Assembly (NCBI GenBank): GCA_049517655.1
Contig: JBEKRQ010000002.1
Span: forward strand, 248,001 to 312,000
DNA: 64,000 nucleotides
Direction of reading: 5' to 3'
DNA from: UBA11358 sp049517655
GTDB taxonomy: Bacteria > Verrucomicrobiota > Verrucomicrobiia > Limisphaerales > UBA11358
Notes under the pieces: generated by a model
Database searches by the model: none
What the model saw: only the letters and a program-made list of their open reading frames with translations
What the model was told of the DNA's origin: nothing
Part shown: positions 27,861 through 36,479 of the stretch, in pieces
How the letters are laid out: every line of letters begins with the position of its first letter
How positions within the stretch are numbered: position 1 is the first letter of the stretch
Position numbers and translations under genes: made by a program

Positions 27861-28874
27861 TTACGCCGCGGCCCGCCGCAAACGGTCGGTAATACCCGAC
27901 CATTCCGGCGCCGCGGGAGGCGCTTCGATGACGACTAATTTCACGCCCATTTCATCACAGCGGTGAAACTCCGCGTAAATCGCCTGCGCAAACGCCCCTG
28001 CGTCATGTGGAATCACGCTGACACACGCAAAATTCGCCGCCGCTGGAACCCGTGTATGCGCGATGACGCAACAATTTCCAATTTCAAATTGCCGGTTTTC
28101 AATTTGTTTTCGCAGGTCAGCATCATTGCGCCAGTTTAGAACCAGCAGCTTTGCCTTCGGCGCATAATGTTTTTTCAACAAGCCCGGGCCGCGTAACGCA
28201 GATTTTGGACTTTGGACCTTGGACTTTAGGCTGTGAACTTTGCCAACAACGGCCGCCAGCGACTCCGCGTGGATCATGCCCGGACGCAAAATTTGCGGCG
28301 GCGAAACCATCAAATCGAGCACGGTGGATTCGATACCAACTTGCGATTGTCCACCGTCCACAATCAAATCAATTTTCCCGCCGAGTTGTTTACGAACATG
28401 CCTGGCATTCGTTGGCGAAACACAACCCGACAAATTTGCGCTTGGCACGGCGAGCGGGAAGCCGCACTCGCGAATCACGGCTTGAATGAACGGATGACTC
28501 GGCCAGCGCACGCCGACGGTTGGCCCGCCTGCTGTGACGATGTCGGAAATTACCGTCGCGCGCGGCAACACGAGCGTCAACGGGCCGGGCCAAAATGCTT
28601 TTGCCAATTTATCCGCAGTTGTCGGCCACTTGGTCACGCAACGCTTCGCCATTTCAACGCCGTCGATGTGGACGATGATTGGATTATTCGCGGGACGGCC
28701 CTTGATTTTGAAAATTTTTTCAACCGCTTTTGCATCGAGCGCATTGGCAGCGAGGCCATAAACAGTTTCTGTCGGCAACGCAACGACTTCGCCGGCGCGA
28801 AGCAATTTTACCGCGCGTTTCACGGCGGCGGCGAAAAGCGCAGGCGTGTGCGTGGACAGAATCTCGGCGGTCAC
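27861..28874 (-). CDS. sua5: Threonylcarbamoyl-AMP synthase (Sua5 type) carrying two heptamer-repeat segments
   Basis: This makes threonylcarbamoyl-AMP for the t6A37 modification of ANN-decoding tRNAs. The YrdC domain (about 1-200) shows VVALPTETVYGLAANALD, the KxR core KIFKIKGRP and PSANLSG. A linker leads to the Sua5 C-terminal domain ending VVIEAPPAAPEWSGITDRLRR. The linker (LKSKVQSPKSALRG, encoded across 28204-28238) and a C-terminal stretch (KQIENRQFEIGNC, across 28072-28106) are made of 7-bp tandem repeats like those between genes elsewhere. This suggests repeat DNA has been absorbed into the coding frame. The frame stays open throughout. Confidence 0.93.
   Translation of the reverse strand: MTAEILSTHTPALFAAAVKRAVKLLRAGEVVALPTETVYGLAANALDAKAVEKIFKIKGRPANNPIIVHIDGVEMAKRCVTKWPTTADKLAKAFWPGPLTLVLPRATVISDIVTAGGPTVGVRWPSHPFIQAVIRECGFPLAVPSANLSGCVSPTNARHVRKQLGGKIDLIVDGGQSQVGIESTVLDLMVSPPQILRPGMIHAESLAAVVGKVHSLKSKVQSPKSALRGPGLLKKHYAPKAKLLVLNWRNDADLRKQIENRQFEIGNCCVIAHTRVPAAANFACVSVIPHDAGAFAQAIYAEFHRCDEMGVKLVVIEAPPAAPEWSGITDRLRRAAA
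28072..28106. repeat. Heptamer tandem repeat inside sua5
   Basis: About five 7-bp units related to AATTTCA run through the 3' third of sua5. They are translated as part of the C-terminal domain. Confidence 0.65.
28204..28241. repeat. Heptamer tandem repeat inside sua5 (TTTGGAC units)
   Basis: Five 7-bp units begin with two perfect TTTGGAC copies and then diverge. On the coding strand they are AAAGTCC-like. This is the same unit as in the non-coding array at 56621-56655. They fall in the linker between the YrdC and Sua5 domains. Confidence 0.8.
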
Positions 28875-28877
28875 GCC

Positions 28878-30098
28878 CTATTCATAGCGCAACGCCTCGA
28901 TGGGGTCGAGTTGTGAAGCTTTGCGGGCGGGGTAAAAGCCGAAGAAAATCCCCACTGCCGCGCTGAAAACAAAGGCGAGGATGATGGAATTAGCGGAAAC
29001 CAGCGTGGGCCAGTGTTTGATGAGGGTCAGCATTTTTGCGCTGCCGATGCCGAACAAGATGCCGAGGATGCCGCCAATGGAACTCAATGTGACGGCTTCG
29101 ATGAGAAATTGCAGGAGGATGTCGTGACCACGCGCGCCGACGGCCATGCGGATACCGATCTCTCGCGTCCGCTCGGTGACGCTGACCAGCATGATGTTCA
29201 TGATGCCGATGCCGCCGACGATCAGCGAAATGGTGGCCACGCCGGCCAGCAGCGCGGTCATGGTATCGGTGGTGGCGTTTTGCGCCGCAAAAAATTCCTG
29301 CGGGTTTCGGATGATGAAATCATCGTCGCGACCAAGCTGGATGCGGTGCCGTTGGCGAAGCAACTGGGTCATGCCATCAATGACATCCGCAACGCGGTCG
29401 GAACTGGTCGCCGACACATTGATCGTGCGAAGCATGGTGACCCCGGCAAAACGTTTCATGCCGGTGGTATAGGGCACGATCACCGTGTCATCCTGATCCT
29501 GGCCAACCATGGAAACGCCCTTGGGCGTGAGCACGCCGAGGACCTTGATGGGAACATTTTTGATGCGAATGACTTGGCCCACCGCGCCGCCGTCCGGAAA
29601 CAATTTGTCGGCCGTGGTTTTGCCTAGCACGCAGACCTTGGCGGCGGCCCGAACGTCCGCTTCGGTGAATGTATCGCCTTCCGCGAAGTCCCATTGACGA
29701 ATAACGGGAAGATAATCAACGCTTTCACCCATGACCGAGGTGCCCCAGTTGTTTTCACCCGCCATGATTTGCGCGCTGCTGCGGACCTCCGGGCTGACCG
29801 CGGCAATGTTGGGGACCTCATTTTGAATCGCCAGCGCGTCTTCGACAGTCAGTGTGCCCGCACCACCGAAACCGGAGAAGACGCCATTGCGATTGATACT
29901 GCCGGAGAAAACCACGACGACATTTTGGCCGAGGGCGGCGATGCGCGCCGCGATTTGCGCCTTAGCAGCCCGGCCGAGAGCCACCATGGCGATGACCGCG
30001 CCCACGCCGATGATGATGCCTAGCATGGTCAGAATCGTGCGCATTTTATTCCGACGCAATGCGCGAAAGGCGATTTTGATAATGGCCCAATATCTCAT
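28878..30098 (-). CDS. MacB-type ABC transporter permease
   Basis: This is a 406-residue inner-membrane protein with the MacB/FtsX layout: one N-terminal helix (MRTILTMLGIIIGVGAVIAMVALG), a large periplasmic MacB_PCD domain (about 45-270), and three C-terminal helices with GGIGIMNIMLVSVTERTREIGIRMAVGA. It is the last gene of an adaptor-ATPase-permease operon, 3 nt after the ATPase. It would couple cytoplasmic ATP hydrolysis to periplasmic export of a small molecule, peptide or lipid. The substrate is not determinable. Confidence 0.92.
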   Translation of the reverse strand: MRYWAIIKIAFRALRRNKMRTILTMLGIIIGVGAVIAMVALGRAAKAQIAARIAALGQNVVVVFSGSINRNGVFSGFGGAGTLTVEDALAIQNEVPNIAAVSPEVRSSAQIMAGENNWGTSVMGESVDYLPVIRQWDFAEGDTFTEADVRAAAKVCVLGKTTADKLFPDGGAVGQVIRIKNVPIKVLGVLTPKGVSMVGQDQDDTVIVPYTTGMKRFAGVTMLRTINVSATSSDRVADVIDGMTQLLRQRHRIQLGRDDDFIIRNPQEFFAAQNATTDTMTALLAGVATISLIVGGIGIMNIMLVSVTERTREIGIRMAVGARGHDILLQFLIEAVTLSSIGGILGILFGIGSAKMLTLIKHWPTLVSANSIILAFVFSAAVGIFFGFYPARKASQLDPIEALRYE

Positions 30099-30101
30099 AA
30101 T

Positions 30102-30863
30102 TCAACCTGCCAACTGGGCTGCCTGCTGTTCCTGGTGCACCTTGCGCAATTCGTCCTCCGCATTCAAACGCTTGGTCACCGGCGTGTCACCCACCACCCG
30201 GCCATCGCGCATGACGATCATTCGCTTTGTATATTGTGCCACATCCAGCTCATGAGTGACCATGACAATGGTGATGCCCTGTTCGTTCAACTTTTGAAAC
30301 ACGCCCATGATTTCAGCGCTGGTGCGCGTATCGAGGTTGCCCGTGGGTTCGTCGGCGAGCAGGAGGGCCGGGTGGTTGGCGAGGGCGCGGGCAATGGCCA
30401 CGCGCTGCTGCTGGCCACCGGAAAGCTGGTTGGGCGAATGGTCGGCGCGATCCCCAAGGCCGACGGTTTCCAGTGCCTGTATCGCCCGGTCCCGCAGACT
30501 TTCACCATTTAAACGCTGGCGCGTATAAAGCATCGGGAGTTCAACATTTTCCAGCGCGGACGTGCGCGAGAGCAGGTTGAACCCTTGAAAGACAAAGCCG
30601 ATTTTTTGGTTGCGGATGTCCGCCAGCTCGTCGCGATCGAGCGTGGAAACGTCGATGCCGTCGAGCCAATAATGCCCGCCCGTCGGACGGTCGAGACAGC
30701 CGATGATGTTCATCATGGTGGATTTACCGGAACCGCTGGCACCCATCAGCGCGACGAACTCCCCTAGATGAATTTCCAGCGACACGCCGCGTACGGCCTT
30801 CACCTCGACCTCACCGGTCTGGTAGGTTTTGTGAATGTCCTCCAGCTTGATAATGGGCTTCAT
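30102..30863 (-). CDS. MacB-type ABC transporter ATPase
   Basis: This is a nucleotide-binding subunit of about 253 residues. Visible motifs are Walker A GASGSGKST, the Q loop GFVFQGFNLL, signature LSGGQQQRVAIARAL, Walker B LLLADEPTGNLD and the switch His in VMVTHELD. It closely follows the LolD/MacB ATPase pattern. ATG at 30863 is preferred (MKPIIKLEDIHKTY). It lies 17 nt after the adaptor stop, whereas the longer frame would overlap the adaptor gene. Confidence 0.95.
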   Translation of the reverse strand: MKPIIKLEDIHKTYQTGEVEVKAVRGVSLEIHLGEFVALMGASGSGKSTMMNIIGCLDRPTGGHYWLDGIDVSTLDRDELADIRNQKIGFVFQGFNLLSRTSALENVELPMLYTRQRLNGESLRDRAIQALETVGLGDRADHSPNQLSGGQQQRVAIARALANHPALLLADEPTGNLDTRTSAEIMGVFQKLNEQGITIVMVTHELDVAQYTKRMIVMRDGRVVGDTPVTKRLNAEDELRKVHQEQQAAQLAG

Positions 30864-30879
30864 GTGAACTTTTCCCCAG

Positions 30880-32379
30880 TTAGAACCGCCGCCCGCCACC
30901 GCCGAAAGGGTTCGCCCCGCTGGTAGCCGGGCCGGAGTTCTGGGATTGCAGGTTCATGCCAGTGATGACCGCGTCGCCTTCTTTCAGGCCTTCGATGACT
31001 TCAGTGTAGGTGCCGTCGTTGACGCCGGTTTTGACGCGCACGGGCTGCAGTGCGGGTTCGGTGCCGGAGGACGCCCCGGCCACGAGCAGGTAAACGGTGC
31101 GCATCACGAGTTGCGAACCGGTGTTTGCCCGGAAGCCAGCATTGCCGCCTCCACCCGGCCCGCCGCCGGGCATTTGCAACGAGCCGTTTTGAAATAATTC
31201 GCGGATTTTGGCACGGATTTCCGAAGGCACTTCCTCGCCGCGCTCGCGCATTTCGCGGGCGCGCCGGAACAACTCCTGTGGCGGTTCATTGCCCGTGAGC
31301 GGTGCCTCACTGTTAGCAGCGACCCCGGTCTGGTTCGTATTGCCAGCTTTCGCAGTTGGGACGGCATTGGTGGCGGCGGATTTTGTTTGCCCGCCCAAAC
31401 CAATTTTCGCCAGTAATTGCGCGACGAACATCCGATTGGTGGAAGGCTCCAGCGGACGGAAACGAAGGGCGGCGTTGGGGATTTTCAACACACCGGAACG
31501 CTGGGCGGTGATGATGGTGGCGTTTGCCGTCATGCCAGGCCTGAGTTTCAAATCGGGATTGCTGACGGCAATGACAGTGTCGTAGGTGATGACGTTTTGC
31601 ACGGTGATGGGCGAATTGCGGATTTGCACAACACGACCGGTGAAGGTGCGGCTCGGAAAAGCGTCCACGGTGAAATTGACTTTTTGATTTTCCTCGACCG
31701 TGCCGATGTCGGCCTCGGAGACATTGGCGTCAATCTGCATTTTCGTCAGGTCGTTGGCGATTTGAAACAACGTCGGCGTATTAAAACTGGAAGCGACCGT
31801 CTGTCCCACATCTACCGAGCGCGATATGACCACGCCGTCCACTGGCGAATAAATCTTGGTGTAACCCAGGTTCGCCTTCGCATTGTCGAGCGAGGCCTGT
31901 TTGATTTTTACCATCGCCTCGGCTTCGTGCAGGTTGGCGATGGCTGTGTCGTGATCCGAACCGGAAATCAACTTGTTCGTGAACAGGTCGCTCGCCCGGC
32001 TTGCCTCCACCTGCTGCAACTCCAGATTGGCGTTCGCGTTGGCCAGATCGGCCTCGGCTTGTCCGACCTGGGCCTGATACAGCCGGGGATCGATCTGGGC
32101 GATGATCTGCCCCGCTTTCACCACCGAGTTATAGTCAACGAAAAGTGTTTGGATGGTGCCGGAAACCTGGCAACCCACCTGGACGTTGGTCACGGGATTC
32201 AACTGTCCGGTCGCGGTCACCGATTGTATCAAATCGCCGCGCGTGACTAATACGGTTTGATACTGTGGAGTGCTGGAGTGATCGCTGTTAAAATACGAAA
32301 CGCCGGCAACAACGACCACGACGACTACCAAAGCAATGACCGCCCACTTAATCCAACCTCGGTTTGGTTTGTCTGCCAT
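30880..32379 (-). CDS. Periplasmic adaptor (MacA/HlyD family) of the ABC efflux system
   Basis: This is a 499-residue membrane-fusion protein. An N-terminal anchor helix (WAVIALVVVVVVVAGVSYF) is followed by a biotinyl-lipoyl half (VTATGQLNPVTNVQVGCQVSG), a long alpha-helical hairpin (about 95-185, EADLANANANLELQQVEASRASDLF), and the second lipoyl half with SPVDGVVISRSVDVGQTV. A beta-barrel domain follows. A Gln/Asn/Gly-rich insertion with GGGPGGGGN near residues 395-420 is unusual. First gene of the operon. It would bridge the permease to an outer-membrane TolC-like channel, which is not encoded here. Confidence 0.93.
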   Translation of the reverse strand: MADKPNRGWIKWAVIALVVVVVVVAGVSYFNSDHSSTPQYQTVLVTRGDLIQSVTATGQLNPVTNVQVGCQVSGTIQTLFVDYNSVVKAGQIIAQIDPRLYQAQVGQAEADLANANANLELQQVEASRASDLFTNKLISGSDHDTAIANLHEAEAMVKIKQASLDNAKANLGYTKIYSPVDGVVISRSVDVGQTVASSFNTPTLFQIANDLTKMQIDANVSEADIGTVEENQKVNFTVDAFPSRTFTGRVVQIRNSPITVQNVITYDTVIAVSNPDLKLRPGMTANATIITAQRSGVLKIPNAALRFRPLEPSTNRMFVAQLLAKIGLGGQTKSAATNAVPTAKAGNTNQTGVAANSEAPLTGNEPPQELFRRAREMRERGEEVPSEIRAKIRELFQNGSLQMPGGGPGGGGNAGFRANTGSQLVMRTVYLLVAGASSGTEPALQPVRVKTGVNDGTYTEVIEGLKEGDAVITGMNLQSQNSGPATSGANPFGGGGRRF

Positions 32380-32516
32380 AAATTTGATTCATTCACCGCT
32401 TATAGTTGAGACGGCGTCAGCGCCCGACAAGTTACTCGATTTTGTGCGCCTGTCCACGCTTTCATCCGCGCGCACTTTCGGTTTGAGCTGGTCGCCCAGA
32501 ACCTTAGAATCGTTCC

Positions 32517-33557
32517 GTGCTCGAAAAACTCATTCAACAGCTTGGCGCAGCGCGACCGCTTGATGACAAGGAGGTCCGCCAGGCAGTGGAACAGCTCGCC
32601 GATGAAAAAATTTCGGCGGTTGTGAAGGCCGATTTTCTGACCGCGCTCGCCCAAAAGGGCGAAACACCGGATGAAATCGCCGCATTCGCCCGCGCCCTGC
32701 GCGACAAATCCATCATACCACCGCTCGATCCCGCATGGCGGGACGCCCGCGAAATCCTCGATGTCGTCGGCACCGGCGGCGACCGCCTCGGCACGTTCAA
32801 CATTTCCACTGCTGCTGCGTTGATTTGCGCCGCCGCCGGCGTGGCCGTTGCCAAGCATGGTAACCGGGCGGTTACTTCCCAGGCCGGCAGCGCCGATGTG
32901 CTCGAAGCGTTGGGTGTGCGGATTGATTTGACTCCTGCGGAGGCCGCGCGTTCATTGCGCGAACGCAACTTTGCCTTTTTCTTCGCGCCGGCTTATCACC
33001 CGGCTTTCAAACACATTGCGCCGGCGCGGAAACTTTGCGCCGAGCGCGGTCAGCGGACGATTTTCAATTTGCTCGGCCCGTTGCTGAATCCGGCGCGACC
33101 TTCGGCAATCCTGACCGGCGTCCCGCGGCCTGAACTTTGCGAGCCGATCGCCCGCGTGCTTCAATCGCTTGGTGTCCGGCGTGCGATGGTCGTGTGTGGA
33201 AAAGTTCCGGCTGTTAGTTATTTGGACGAACTTTCCACCCTCGGCGAAAACACGATTGCTGAATTTTATCAGAAACGCGGCTTTGCTGTTTCAACGAGTA
33301 TGCCGGAAACATTTTCGTTACAGCGGGCAACACTGGCGGATTTGGTCGGCGGCGACCGCCAGGCCAATGCCGAAATTATCCGCCGCATTTTGCGCGGCGA
33401 CGAGCGTGGTCCCAAGCGCGACGCCGTTTTGCTCAACGCCGCCGCCGCGTTGTTCGTTGCGGGCAAAACGAAGTCGATCGCGGATGGTTGGGATCTGGCC
33501 GTCGAAACTGTTGACAGCGGGCGTGGAAATGAAAAGCTCTCAGAACTCGCGCGCTGA
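32517..33557 (+). CDS. trpD: Anthranilate phosphoribosyltransferase
   Basis: This is the second step of tryptophan synthesis, joining anthranilate to PRPP. It is 346 residues. The PRPP loop is GTGGDRLGTFNISTAAA, followed by the substrate-binding KHGNRAVTSQAGSADVLEALG and FAPAYHPAF. It ends with an ordinary LKSL-type helix. The start is GTG 32517, with divergent transcription from the efflux operon about 137 bp away. It is isolated from the other trp genes (trpF at 9 kb, trpB at the left edge). Confidence 0.96.
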   Translation: MLEKLIQQLGAARPLDDKEVRQAVEQLADEKISAVVKADFLTALAQKGETPDEIAAFARALRDKSIIPPLDPAWRDAREILDVVGTGGDRLGTFNISTAAALICAAAGVAVAKHGNRAVTSQAGSADVLEALGVRIDLTPAEAARSLRERNFAFFFAPAYHPAFKHIAPARKLCAERGQRTIFNLLGPLLNPARPSAILTGVPRPELCEPIARVLQSLGVRRAMVVCGKVPAVSYLDELSTLGENTIAEFYQKRGFAVSTSMPETFSLQRATLADLVGGDRQANAEIIRRILRGDERGPKRDAVLLNAAAALFVAGKTKSIADGWDLAVETVDSGRGNEKLSELAR

Positions 33558-33559
33558 AT

Positions 33560-34264
33560 TTACGGAGATTCGGGTTCGGCGGTTTCGCCTTCAACGGCTT
33601 CGGCTTCGCTGCTTTCAAACGAGGCGTAGTGCAAACCAAGATTGTGTTGCGCAGTTTTGTCGCCCTGCCGCGCGGCGCGGATGAACCATTTTATGGCTTT
33701 CTCCTGGTTTTGCGCCACGCCGCGCCCGGTCTGGTAGCACAAGCCGAGATTGCATTGGGCAGGCGCGCATTCCTGTCTGGCGGCGGCGCGGTACCACTTA
33801 ACCGCCTCCTCGAAATTTTGCGGCACGACCTGCCCTGTCTCGTAAAAGACGCCGAGATTAAACTGTGCCGCCGGATAACCGCTCTGTGCTGCTTTGCGAT
33901 ACCATTTTACCGCTTCGGCGTAATTTTGCAGAACGCCCTGGCCGGTCTCGTAAAGCATGCCAAGGTTGAATTGTGCCGCAGGGTCGCCATGCTCGGCCGC
34001 TTCGCGCAACCACTTGGCCGCTTCGCCGAATTCCTGCGGCACACCCGTGCCGTTCAAATAGCACACGCCAAGATAACATTGCGCGACCGGGTCATCTTGT
34101 TCCGCCGCGCTCCGAAACCATTTCACTGCCTCCGGATAATCCTGCGTCACGCCTTGGCCGGTTTGAAAGCAGACACCGAGATAGCATTGCGCCTGCGGAT
34201 CCCCATCATGTGCGGCCTGCCGCATCGTCTCAAACGACTCCCATGTCTGGCGGTTGCTTGACAT
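33560..34264 (-). CDS. Sel1-repeat protein
   Basis: This is a 234-residue alpha-solenoid without a signal peptide or membrane helix. Five full Sel1-like repeats and a partial sixth are visible, each with AQ(C/F)xLGxxYxTGxGVxQ(D/N)xxEAxKWxRxAA. Such proteins are usually adaptor or regulatory scaffolds for other proteins. Nothing here identifies a partner. It converges with trpD with stops 2 bp apart. The DNA repeats remain clearly similar, so the repeat number may have changed recently. Confidence 0.92.
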   Translation of the reverse strand: MSSNRQTWESFETMRQAAHDGDPQAQCYLGVCFQTGQGVTQDYPEAVKWFRSAAEQDDPVAQCYLGVCYLNGTGVPQEFGEAAKWLREAAEHGDPAAQFNLGMLYETGQGVLQNYAEAVKWYRKAAQSGYPAAQFNLGVFYETGQVVPQNFEEAVKWYRAAARQECAPAQCNLGLCYQTGRGVAQNQEKAIKWFIRAARQGDKTAQHNLGLHYASFESSEAEAVEGETAEPESP

Positions 34265-34394
34265 CGTAAAAAGAAAAAACTAAGGACTTTTCCTTACTGC
34301 ACATATCATAAATCGCCACTGCGCAAATTCAAGCTGCGAATTCAACAGTGTATTTTATCTTCCGCTGCGCGAATCGGCCTGATAAAAAGCGTTC

Positions 34395-35210
34395 ATGGCG
34401 ACCCAATTAACCATCGGCTTCCTCGGCGCAGGCAAAATGGCCGCTGCGCTCGCCCACGGCTTCATTCACACCGGACTCGTTGGCCCAAAAGACGTCATCG
34501 CCGGTGACCCGCTTGACGCCGCGCGGGGAAAGTTTATCGGAGAAACCGGCGCGAAAGCGACGAAAACCAACGCGGACGTTTTGAAATTTGCAAATGTCGT
34601 AATTCTCGCCGTGAAACCAGGCCACGTTGCGGGCGTTCTGGCTGAACTGCGCGGTGAATTTACAAGTGACCATTTGCTCATTTCCATAGCCGCGGGTGTG
34701 ACCATCGCAAAACTTGAAGGCGCGTTGCCTGCCGGCGCGCGCGTCGTTCGTGTCATGCCCAACACGCCGGCACTTGTCGGTGCAGGGGCCTCGGCGTTTG
34801 CGCTTGGCAAAAACGCGACCACTGCTGACGGCGATCTGGCAGAAAAGCTCCTTTCCGCCGTCGGCGTCGCGTTTCAAGTGAATGAATCGCTGCTCGATGC
34901 CGTGACCGGATTGAGCGGCAGCGGACCCGCTTATGTTTATTCGTTCATCGAAGCGTTAAACGACGGTGGCGTGGCGGCGGGTTTGCCGCGCGACATGGCA
35001 CTGAAACTTGCCGCGCAAACCGTTTTGGGCGCGGCCAAAATGGTTTTGGAAACCGGCCAACATCCCGGCGCGCTAAGAGATCAGGTCACCAGTCCCGGTG
35101 GCACGACGATTGAAGGTTTGCACGAGCTGGAAAAAGGCCAGTTGCGCGACATTGTGATGAATGCCGTCCGCGCCGCGACGGAGAAATCCAAAAAATTGGG
35201 GCAGGCTTAA
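34395..35210 (+). CDS. proC: Pyrroline-5-carboxylate reductase
   Basis: This is the last step of proline synthesis, using NAD(P)H to reduce pyrroline-5-carboxylate. It is 271 residues. The Rossmann loop is IGFLGAGKMAAALAHGF. The conserved C-terminal signature appears as TGLSGSGPAYVYSFIEAL, followed by the P5CR helix TVLGAAKMVLETGQHPGALRDQVTSPGGTTIEGL. Length and motifs are fully typical. A heptamer repeat array begins 8 nt after its stop. Confidence 0.97.
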   Translation: MATQLTIGFLGAGKMAAALAHGFIHTGLVGPKDVIAGDPLDAARGKFIGETGAKATKTNADVLKFANVVILAVKPGHVAGVLAELRGEFTSDHLLISIAAGVTIAKLEGALPAGARVVRVMPNTPALVGAGASAFALGKNATTADGDLAEKLLSAVGVAFQVNESLLDAVTGLSGSGPAYVYSFIEALNDGGVAAGLPRDMALKLAAQTVLGAAKMVLETGQHPGALRDQVTSPGGTTIEGLHELEKGQLRDIVMNAVRAATEKSKKLGQA

Positions 35211-35218
35211 TGATTTTA

Positions 35219-35253
35219 TTTCAAATCTGAAATTTCAAATTTGAAATTCAGCC
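35219..35253. repeat. Heptamer tandem repeat (TTTCAAA/TCTGAAA units)
   Basis: Five 7-bp units follow proC. Near-identical arrays occur at 35601-35628, inside the next gene, and at 35837-35866, at that gene's stop codon. Confidence 0.8.
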
Positions 35254-35322
35254 AGCCGAGACACGGTGCCTTTTGCCGCCATAATCAAGAAACCAAGAAC
35301 GTATAATAGGGGGAAGAACATT

Positions 35323-35850
35323 ATGACATACCAGCGCTTTGAGGATTTGCCTGTGTGGCAGGAAGCGGCCCGGCTCTACGAACAGGCAGATGATTTTTTG
35401 GAAAATGCTCCGCCACGCATGAGAGCGTCCTTCCGCGATCAGCTCGAACGGGCGGTGTTGTCTGTTTCCAACAACATCGCCGAAGGCTTTGAGCGCGGCA
35501 CGACAAACGAACTGCTCCAATTCATTTACATCGCGCGTGGTTCGGCGGGCGAAGTGCGTTCCATGCTCTGCCTGCTTCTGCGCCGCGATTGGGCGAAACA
35601 TTTGAAATCTGAAATTTCAAATCTAAAATCCGCCGCCGAAAGCTGTTCGCGCCAATTGCGCGGCTGGGCGGATTCGCTCCAAAATTCCGGGATCAAGGGC
35701 CAGCGCCATCTCAATGAGCGGGTCCGCAAGGAACAGGATCAAAAACAGCGCACCGCCATGTTTCAGAAAAAGTTGCTGGAAAACCTGCCCGCCAACCATC
35801 CATTGCGCCGCGCGGCGGAAAAACGGGAACGCGGAGAATCTGAAATCTGA
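35323..35850 (+). CDS. Four-helix-bundle protein (S23 / 23S rRNA intervening-sequence type)
   Basis: This is a protein of about 175 residues. Its first 120 residues match the S23 family of small four-helix-bundle proteins: YQRFEDLPVWQEAARLY at the start and AVLSVSNNIAEGFERGTTNELLQFIYIARGSAGEVRSML in the centre, the latter spanning about residues 45-83. The family is often found as a free gene or within 23S rRNA intervening sequences. Its function is unclear. The segment LKSEISNLKSA is encoded by a heptamer repeat, and the stop codon lies inside another copy. A charged tail follows. ATG 35323 is chosen for the canonical MTYQRFEDL start. Confidence 0.85.
   Translation: MTYQRFEDLPVWQEAARLYEQADDFLENAPPRMRASFRDQLERAVLSVSNNIAEGFERGTTNELLQFIYIARGSAGEVRSMLCLLLRRDWAKHLKSEISNLKSAAESCSRQLRGWADSLQNSGIKGQRHLNERVRKEQDQKQRTAMFQKKLLENLPANHPLRRAAEKRERGESEI
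35601..35628. repeat. Heptamer tandem repeat inside the S23-type gene
   Basis: Four 7-bp units (TTTGAAA, TCTGAAA, TTTCAAA, TCTAAAA) are read as protein within the four-helix-bundle gene. Compare the arrays on either side of that gene. Confidence 0.8.
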
Positions 35851-35866
35851 AATTTCAAATTTGAAA
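35837..35866. repeat. Heptamer tandem repeat at the 3' end of the S23-type gene
   Basis: Four 7-bp units (AATCTGA twice, AATTTCA, AATTTGA) supply the last codons and the stop of the gene. Confidence 0.8.
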
Positions 35867-36011
35867 CCCTGACCACAAATGAGCCCATGAACCTTCCTTT
35901 TCCCACAATTGCTGCTACTGGACAATTATTCGAACCCAGAATAATGTCGGATTCATGAAACAGGATGGGCTGCAAAACAAGCTGTCCATTAACTGTTAGG
36001 CGGCAACGCGT

Positions 36012-36416
36012 ATGCACCCGATTTTAACCAAGCGCATTAAGATATCACCTTGGCTAACGAAGCTTTGCTCAACTTTGACCAGCGCTGTAATGCTGACTGT
36101 TGTTGCCGGCGTGGCGTGTTTTCTACTCAATTTAGTTTATGTAAACTGGTTTCAAGTGCCGATTGAATCGCTGGTAGTCGTCCTATTATTTATTATCGTT
36201 ACGCCTTGTGTTTTCATCTTAAGCATTCCCTATGTTATACTTGCGAGGTGGTTTCTAAATCGCAAATCAGTGACCATCGGATTTCGCCAGCACCTCATCA
36301 TTTTCGCTGTGGGATCACTCATCACCATTCTTATACTTGCCATCTTTTTCCCATGTGATGCACAACCGTATTTTGTCGGCGGCTATCTAATAAAAAACTG
36401 GTTTGGTGGATGGTAA
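36012..36416 (+). CDS. Small AT-rich membrane protein, function unknown
   Basis: This is a 134-residue protein with three or four hydrophobic helices (about 22-45, 52-80 and 93-112) and no recognised motif. Its DNA is clearly more AT-rich than its neighbours, and it is framed by a 9-bp inverted repeat (TTAGGCGGC at 35996-36004, GCCGCCTAA at 36441-36449). Both facts hint at acquisition from elsewhere. It is not recognised as any family. The start ATG 36012 follows a region of about 150 bp without genes. Confidence 0.6.
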   Translation: MHPILTKRIKISPWLTKLCSTLTSAVMLTVVAGVACFLLNLVYVNWFQVPIESLVVVLLFIIVTPCVFILSIPYVILARWFLNRKSVTIGFRQHLIIFAVGSLITILILAIFFPCDAQPYFVGGYLIKNWFGGW

Positions 36417-36479
36417 TCAAACAGGAGAGGATGATGCGAAGCCGCCTAATCCGGAGATAGGCCGCAAACTGAACAGGCT

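Noticed and set aside
35991..36004. Integron attC site before the AT-rich membrane gene
   Set aside because: GTTAGGC fits the R' core, but no matching R'' core (RYYYAAC) or paired L boxes lie within 150 bp upstream, and no integrase is present in the window.
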